Assembly (NCBI GenBank): GCA_015478945.1
Contig: JABUQX010018474.1
Location: 1-12,500, forward strand
Direction of reading: 5' to 3'
Origin: Trachelipus rathkii
Lineage: Eukaryota > Arthropoda > Malacostraca > Isopoda > Trachelipodidae
DNA length: 12,500 nt
Positions within the stretch are counted from its first letter, which is position 1; each line of letters begins with the position of its first letter. Both the position numbers and the translations under genes were made by a program. Below are positions 8,487 through 12,500 of this stretch, in pieces. The notes under the pieces were generated by a model that was not told the origin of the DNA, did not search any database, and saw nothing but the letters and a program-made list of their open reading frames with translations.

Positions 8487-8855
8487 ATTATATATATATT
8501 ATATATAATATATAATATATAATATTATTATATTAACATTATATTATAATATATATAATTATATATAATATTATATATTATATAATATATATATATATTC
8601 TATATATTATATATATGATATATTTATATATATATATATATATGGGAAATCATTATGAATAGGCAAAAAAATTTGAAACATTTTGATAAATTACAGTAAC
8701 AGGTAAACCTATGATTATATATATATGATATAATTATATATATTATATATATATATATTATATATATAATATATATTATATATATATATATTATATATAT
8801 ATATATATATATTACTATATTATATATAATATATTTATATATATATATATATTAT
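8487..8855. repeat. Interrupted TA-palindromic tract with a duplicated spacer
   Basis: TATATAT/ATAATAT-type sequence with frequent phase breaks rather than pure TA. It contains a unique spacer at about 8643-8715 whose core ATCATTATGAATAGGCAAA recurs as ATCATAATGAATAGGCAAA near 8868-8886, suggesting that a unit of about 220 bases (TA tract plus spacer) was duplicated. No coding potential. Confidence 0.9.
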
Positions 8856-8899
8856 ATGAGGAAATAAATCATAATGAATAGGCAAATACTTTTAAACAT

Positions 8900-9272
8900 T
8901 TATATATAATATTTTGTGCCTTGTTTACTTCTTGTGATGGACCTTTTTGCGGAAATCAAGAAAGATATTAAGATTTACGATTCAGAATTAAATTTGACAA
9001 AAAATATATAAAATATGGTTTAAATCACTTATATGCTCTGAAACTACTCTTTCATTAAAAAATAATAGCATGTTTCGGGATAATGGTAAAAGATATAACG
9101 TAAATTTTCGGTACAAAATATATTTTATATTTATTTTATAGACTAAGATTGCTAGATCATATTGTTAGGTACTTTTCCGAGAATTAACAGGTTTCCGAAA
9201 TAATAAGTGGTTTTCTCTTTCAACTGATATATTCCCACAAAACAAGTATGACGAGAAATGCCAGCGATTATA
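8900..9272. other. Unannotated AT-rich interval
   Basis: Unique-looking AT-rich sequence between two TA tracts. I see no open frame of note, RNA gene or recognisable transposon. Confidence 0.6.
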
Positions 9273-9382
9273 GATATATATATATATATATATATAATAT
9301 ATATATATATTATATATTATTATCTATATATATATAGTATATAGTATTTTATATATAGTATATAATATATATGATATATTAA
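9273..9382. repeat. Interrupted TA tract
   Basis: TA-rich sequence with ATAATA and TATAGTATA interruptions, bordering the left (3' in element orientation) side of the first SINE copy. Confidence 0.95.
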
Positions 9383-9409
9383 AAACTATTATAACGTGCT
9401 TATCTCCAG

Positions 9410-9603
9410 TTATAGCGGGTAACTAGGGGGACCACAGGAAATCGAACCCTTTAAGGGCCCGGTAGCCAAACCCTAGCTCACAACATGTTTGCAGTCGATT
9501 TTTATTATTGTCCAGGTAGATAAAACCCTCCCATATTATATGGGAGGATTGAACCACCGTATTCGTCTGATGAGTCGGCGATCACCTCTGGCACGAGGCG
9601 TTA
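9410..9603 (-). mobile_element. tRNA-derived, apparently dimeric SINE, copy 1
   Basis: On the minus strand the element starts near 9603 with GCCTCGTGCCAGAGG, an A-box-like region (9585-9596), followed by a B box GGTTCAATCC (9546-9555, one base short of GGTTCRANTCC). A second pair follows: an A-box-like TGAGCTAGGGTTTGG (9466-9480) and a B-box-like GGGTTCGATTTCC (9437-9449). Polymerase III promoters of tRNA genes use exactly this A-then-B arrangement, so two tRNA-like modules in tandem are implied. The whole segment aligns with 10905-11096, establishing a dispersed family. A copy-specific perfect palindrome lies at 9527-9547. Both flanks are TA-rich tracts, which obscures any target-site duplication. 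Confidence 0.65.
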
Positions 9604-9604
9604 A

Positions 9605-9616
9605 ATATATATATAC

Positions 9617-9660
<44 letters not shown>

Positions 9661-9849
9661 ATATAATATAAATATAATATATATATATATTATATAATAT
9701 TATATATATATATATATGATATATAATATAATATATATTATATATATATTTATATATAATATATTATATAATAATTATATATATTATATATATATAGTAT
9801 TATTATATATATAGTATATATAAGTATTATATATATATATATATATATT
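9605..9849. repeat. Interrupted TA-palindromic tract
   Basis: About 245 bases made of short TA runs broken by TATTATA, ATAATAT and TATAGTATA. It directly abuts the 5' (minus-strand) end of SINE copy 1. Confidence 0.95.
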
Positions 9850-10742
9850 TAACGAGTATGATTATTTTTTTTAATGCTGTTTATTTAAATTTCTAATTTG
9901 TTGCAATTTTTTATTTTCTTAAAAAAATAATGTGTTAATTTTAAAATTATTAATTTATATTTGTAATGCGTTTCAATTTTTAATTCATTTTACAGATATT
10001 AAAGCGCTTCGCCAGAAAAAATGTTCGATCTTGTTCTCTTCATCCCTGATTCCATTTACTGGCTTTCATTTACCTGCACAGGAACACACACATACATATA
10101 TAAGAAAATCGTTTTATCGTGTTTTTCGTACAAAATTAAAATATAACTGTAATATTAAACAAACAAATAAATTAATATATGATGATTACGAGATTTAGTT
10201 GTAACACTTTCTATTTATATTGCATACATAGGTTTCCAATTTTTAAGTACACATTCAATTTTAAGTGAAATATGCATATTTTTTGAATCTTTTACTAAAA
10301 ATGAAAGGCACATTTACGCATGGTTACACTATCGAACGACAAGGATTTCCTTGCCTTTTAATTTTCGACATCACAAATTTTGTAATAAACCTATTCATTT
10401 GTCTTGAGCTCTACAGAGATTCATGCTTTGCTTGAATACATTTTTCCAGCTGAAATGCTTTAAGAACAAAAAGGAGTGATGTGTTGTTTCATAAAAAATA
10501 TTGTATAACAGTAAGCATAACACATAAGACAGTGTTGAGTAATACCGATTTACATTTAATGGCAACTAATTACTCCAGAATAAGCTCCTTTCTTGCGTCT
10601 GCGCTGTTCTTTGGAGCTTTTCCTGCCAACGAATTATCATCGTCACAAGTATTTAACGAGTCTTTACAAATAAGCCTGTTTTTGTTTCTTGACCATATTT
10701 TGCTAATAGATGAATCAGGAAAATCTTATCCGAGCCCACTAG
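9850..10742. other. Unannotated interval with no supportable gene
   Basis: About 890 bases of AT-rich but non-repetitive sequence. Two open frames (9932-10198, 88 codons; 10481-10861, 126 codons) show no recognisable domain. The second ends as translated TA tract, so only its first 85 or so residues are non-repeat, including a hydrophobic stretch ISSFLASALFFGAF. Neither has a supporting promoter, splice or homology signal that I can see, and I do not call them genes. Confidence 0.6.
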
Positions 10743-10874
10743 TTTATATAATATATATATATATTATTATAATTATAAATATATTATACATATATTATAT
10801 ATATATATATATTATTTATATATATATAATTATATATATATATATATATTATTATATTTGATTATATATATATA
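10743..10874. repeat. Interrupted TA-palindromic tract
   Basis: TA-rich sequence with AATTATA and TATTATTTATA breaks, bordering the 3' side of SINE copy 2. It is followed by a run of A. Confidence 0.95.
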
Positions 10875-10904
10875 ACAAAAAAAAAAACTAACCTTTAAGG
10901 TGGC

Positions 10905-11096
10905 TATATATGCTATGCGGGGGTACACGGGACACAGGAATTGAACTTTAATGCCGGCTATCCAAATCAGCGCCACCAACGTGGTTAGCATCAAGTTTGT
11001 ATTTCTTGCCCCGGTAGATATACCAACTGTACGGGAGGATTTGAACCTCGTTCCTTCGTAATGAAGGCGGAGTACTCAACCTCCTGGCCGAGGATT
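10905..11096 (-). mobile_element. tRNA-derived, apparently dimeric SINE, copy 2
   Basis: On the minus strand it reads CCTCGGCCAGGAGGTTGAG (A-box-like at 11080-11092), then GAGG-TTCAAAT-CCTC, a perfect T-arm-like stem and seven-base loop whose core GGTTCAAATCC (11037-11047) is a good B box. Exactly 100 bases further is a second B-box-like AGTTCAATTCC (10937-10947), preceded by A-box-like TGGCGCTGATTTGG (about 10963-10977). It aligns over its length with copy 1 at 9410-9603, including the ATCTACC and GGCTATCC/GGCTACC regions and the GCGGG block beyond the second B box. Orientation is the same as copy 1. A plain tRNA gene is excluded by length and by lack of a closed acceptor stem. Confidence 0.68.
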
Positions 11097-11100
11097 CTTC

Positions 11101-11116
11101 TATTATTATATATTAT

Positions 11117-11163
<47 letters not shown>

Positions 11164-11181
11164 ATTATTATATTATATATA
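11101..11181. repeat. Interrupted TA tract
   Basis: Short TA-rich tract directly at the 5' (minus-strand) side of SINE copy 2. Confidence 0.95.
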
Positions 11182-11284
11182 ATTCAACTTTTCGCAAGGT
11201 GCGTAACATACACCGAAACAGAAAAAGTGAGAGAATAAGATTAACACAATCGAAAAAAAAGCCAGTTACCACCCTTTATCTATA

Positions 11285-12265
11285 GTGAGACTCGCGCAGT
11301 CAAAAATCCATAAAGCTTTCAGGGAACGAATGAACCCTCAATACTGGAATTGTCAATGTGGGGTTCATCCTGTGGCCATACCCCCTCACAAAATTCCGCC
11401 ATTCACTCCCTATTATGCACCTGTTCTTCTGCGTCTGCCAAACTCATTTCTCTTCTCCAGGCATGCCATTGCTGACTCGATCACGCTTTCCTCGGTCTCC
11501 TCCAGCCGGTCGATTCCCAACAGACACACCACTAACATCCGCTTAACCAACCACTATCATTCATTCCTTTCCCACTGACCAGACCATCTAGCATGATTTA
11601 ATTTATTCAATTCATTTACTCCTTTCTTCACACAACAACTCTCTTATTCGTTTTACTCTATTTGTATAAGTCAATTCTCTCGCTGACAGCCCCTAAGATG
11701 TTCCATCTTAACCACATTGTACTTTAGATCTATTCTTCTTATTCCAGACATAGTTTCACTGACTATACATTTACATAGGTAACAAATACTCATGTAAGCA
11801 CTAGCGCATCCCATGATTAGTACCTTTTACATCCCCAGCGATTTAATTGCACCAGCACTTCCTGCATGTCACAACTTTACAAACACGACTCGAAAGGGGA
11901 ACCCGTTCTCAAACATATTAAAAATATGTTAAACAAGAACCGTTGTCCAGCTGTTCACACATCTAACCACAACTCAACGAAACTGTCATCATCTCACAAT
12001 GCATAATCCTTACTTCTTTTCTTACGTTTCTTTAAACCTCTTTACACCCACCCTGCCAATTCTCTACCAATCCTTCCAAATCTCTTCAGATTCACCGCAC
12101 AAAATCAAATCATCAAGCATAATAAACAGTGGGCACCTCACCACTCTTAACATTCATCATTCTAGTAACATATCTCCTGCCACCCCATCTTAATTCTTTT
12201 CATTAACGCCATCATATACAAGATTGAATAACAAGAGACATTAATATTCCCTGATGCACACTTAC
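11285..12265 (-). mobile_element. Non-LTR retrotransposon (LINE) fragment, same family, inverted
   Basis: On the minus strand, decayed pieces appear in LINE order. LLFNLVYDGV (about 12245-12215) corresponds to the RT segment before the active site. LDDLILCGESEE (about 12120-12085, aspartates at 12109-12114) is the active-site motif, with L where ADD has A. AGAIKSLGM (near 11855), SGIRRIDLKYNVVKMEHLRG (about 11755-11695), VGNRPAGGDRGKR (about 11515-11480) and RMNPTLTI (about 11370) follow. These match the plus-strand copy at 7282-8300 piece by piece, and the post-stop sequence GAGGGTTCATTCG matches its 3' region. Many stops and frameshifts are present. Both ends abut or approach TA-rich tracts. 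Confidence 0.82.
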
Positions 12266-12292
12266 AATTAATTATACAGAAAATGTCTCTTG

Positions 12293-12500
12293 CGTATATA
12301 TTATATATATATATATATTATGTATATATATATATATATATATAATATATTATGTATATATATTATATATATATATATATATCGTATATTATATATATAT
12401 ATATAATATATATATATATTATATATATATATATATAATATATTATATATATATATTATATATATATATATTATAATATTATATATCTACTAATATATTA
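12293..12500. repeat. Interrupted TA-palindromic tract, runs off the window
   Basis: TA-rich sequence with TATTATA and TATGTATA interruptions, continuing to the end of the window, adjacent to the 5' side of the inverted LINE fragment. Confidence 0.95.

Noticed and set aside
9565..9603. CTGATGAGTCGGCG considered as a hammerhead ribozyme core on the plus strand
   Set aside because: CTGATGAG is exact, but no GAAA follows a closed stem II and no stem III is possible; the segment is explained as the antisense of the SINE's tRNA-like head.
10481..10861. 126-codon open frame considered as a small secreted or membrane protein
   Set aside because: No recognisable domain, and the last third is translated TA tract. 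The hydrophobic stretch is not at the N-terminus as a signal peptide would be.
11037..11096. Minus-strand tRNA gene
   Set aside because: A and B boxes and a T-arm are present, but no acceptor stem closes and the sequence continues into a second tRNA-like module shared with another copy, so it is a SINE.

Overview
This window looks like eukaryotic, intergenic, repeat-dominated DNA from an invertebrate. A crustacean, possibly a decapod, is my best guess. That guess rests on remembered resemblance of the two non-LTR retrotransposon fragments to reverse transcriptases common in crustacean genomes, and on the extreme abundance of (TA)n microsatellites; it is an inference, not a database result. 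I see no intact protein-coding gene. Nearly all longer open frames are translated microsatellites (runs of IY or I), satellite repeats, or pieces of dead retroelements.

Layout, left to right. 1-2250: AT-rich sequence with long (TA)n and (TAA)n tracts, a CCAATA hexamer minisatellite, and one striking non-repeat feature, a cluster of heat-shock-element modules at 1123-1181 beside a TATAAAAG box on the minus strand. 2345-3480: two fragments of a Penelope-like retroelement fused head to head. The minus-strand fragment keeps a decayed reverse transcriptase active-site region and GIY-YIG endonuclease; the plus-strand fragment keeps only the extreme C-terminus and tail. Both tails carry a stem followed by GAAA that resembles half of a hammerhead ribozyme. 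3481-4383: unique AT-rich sequence with nothing recognised. 4384-5720: a family of about 250-400 bp repeat units, including a roughly 970-bp foldback. 5752-5989: compound (TA)n-(TTC)6-(TA)n. 6245-7280: a 113-bp tandem satellite that reverses orientation across a pure (TA)n tract. 7282-8360: a plus-strand LINE 3' fragment followed by a second copy of the same LINE 3' end. 8487-11181: interrupted TA-palindromic tracts surrounding two minus-strand copies of a tRNA-derived, apparently dimeric SINE, with about 0.9 kb of unrecognised sequence between them. 11285-12265: a minus-strand LINE fragment of the same family as the plus-strand one. 12293-12500: TA-rich tract.

No genes work together here. 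The shared theme is inverted architecture: foldback repeats, a satellite that flips at a TA tract, head-to-head Penelope fragments, and opposed LINE fragments, with self-complementary TA tracts at many of the boundaries. The most checkable novel candidates are the HSE/TATA module, the dimeric SINE family, the satellite flip and the hammerhead-like Penelope tails. I did not find evidence of an undescribed multigene system.
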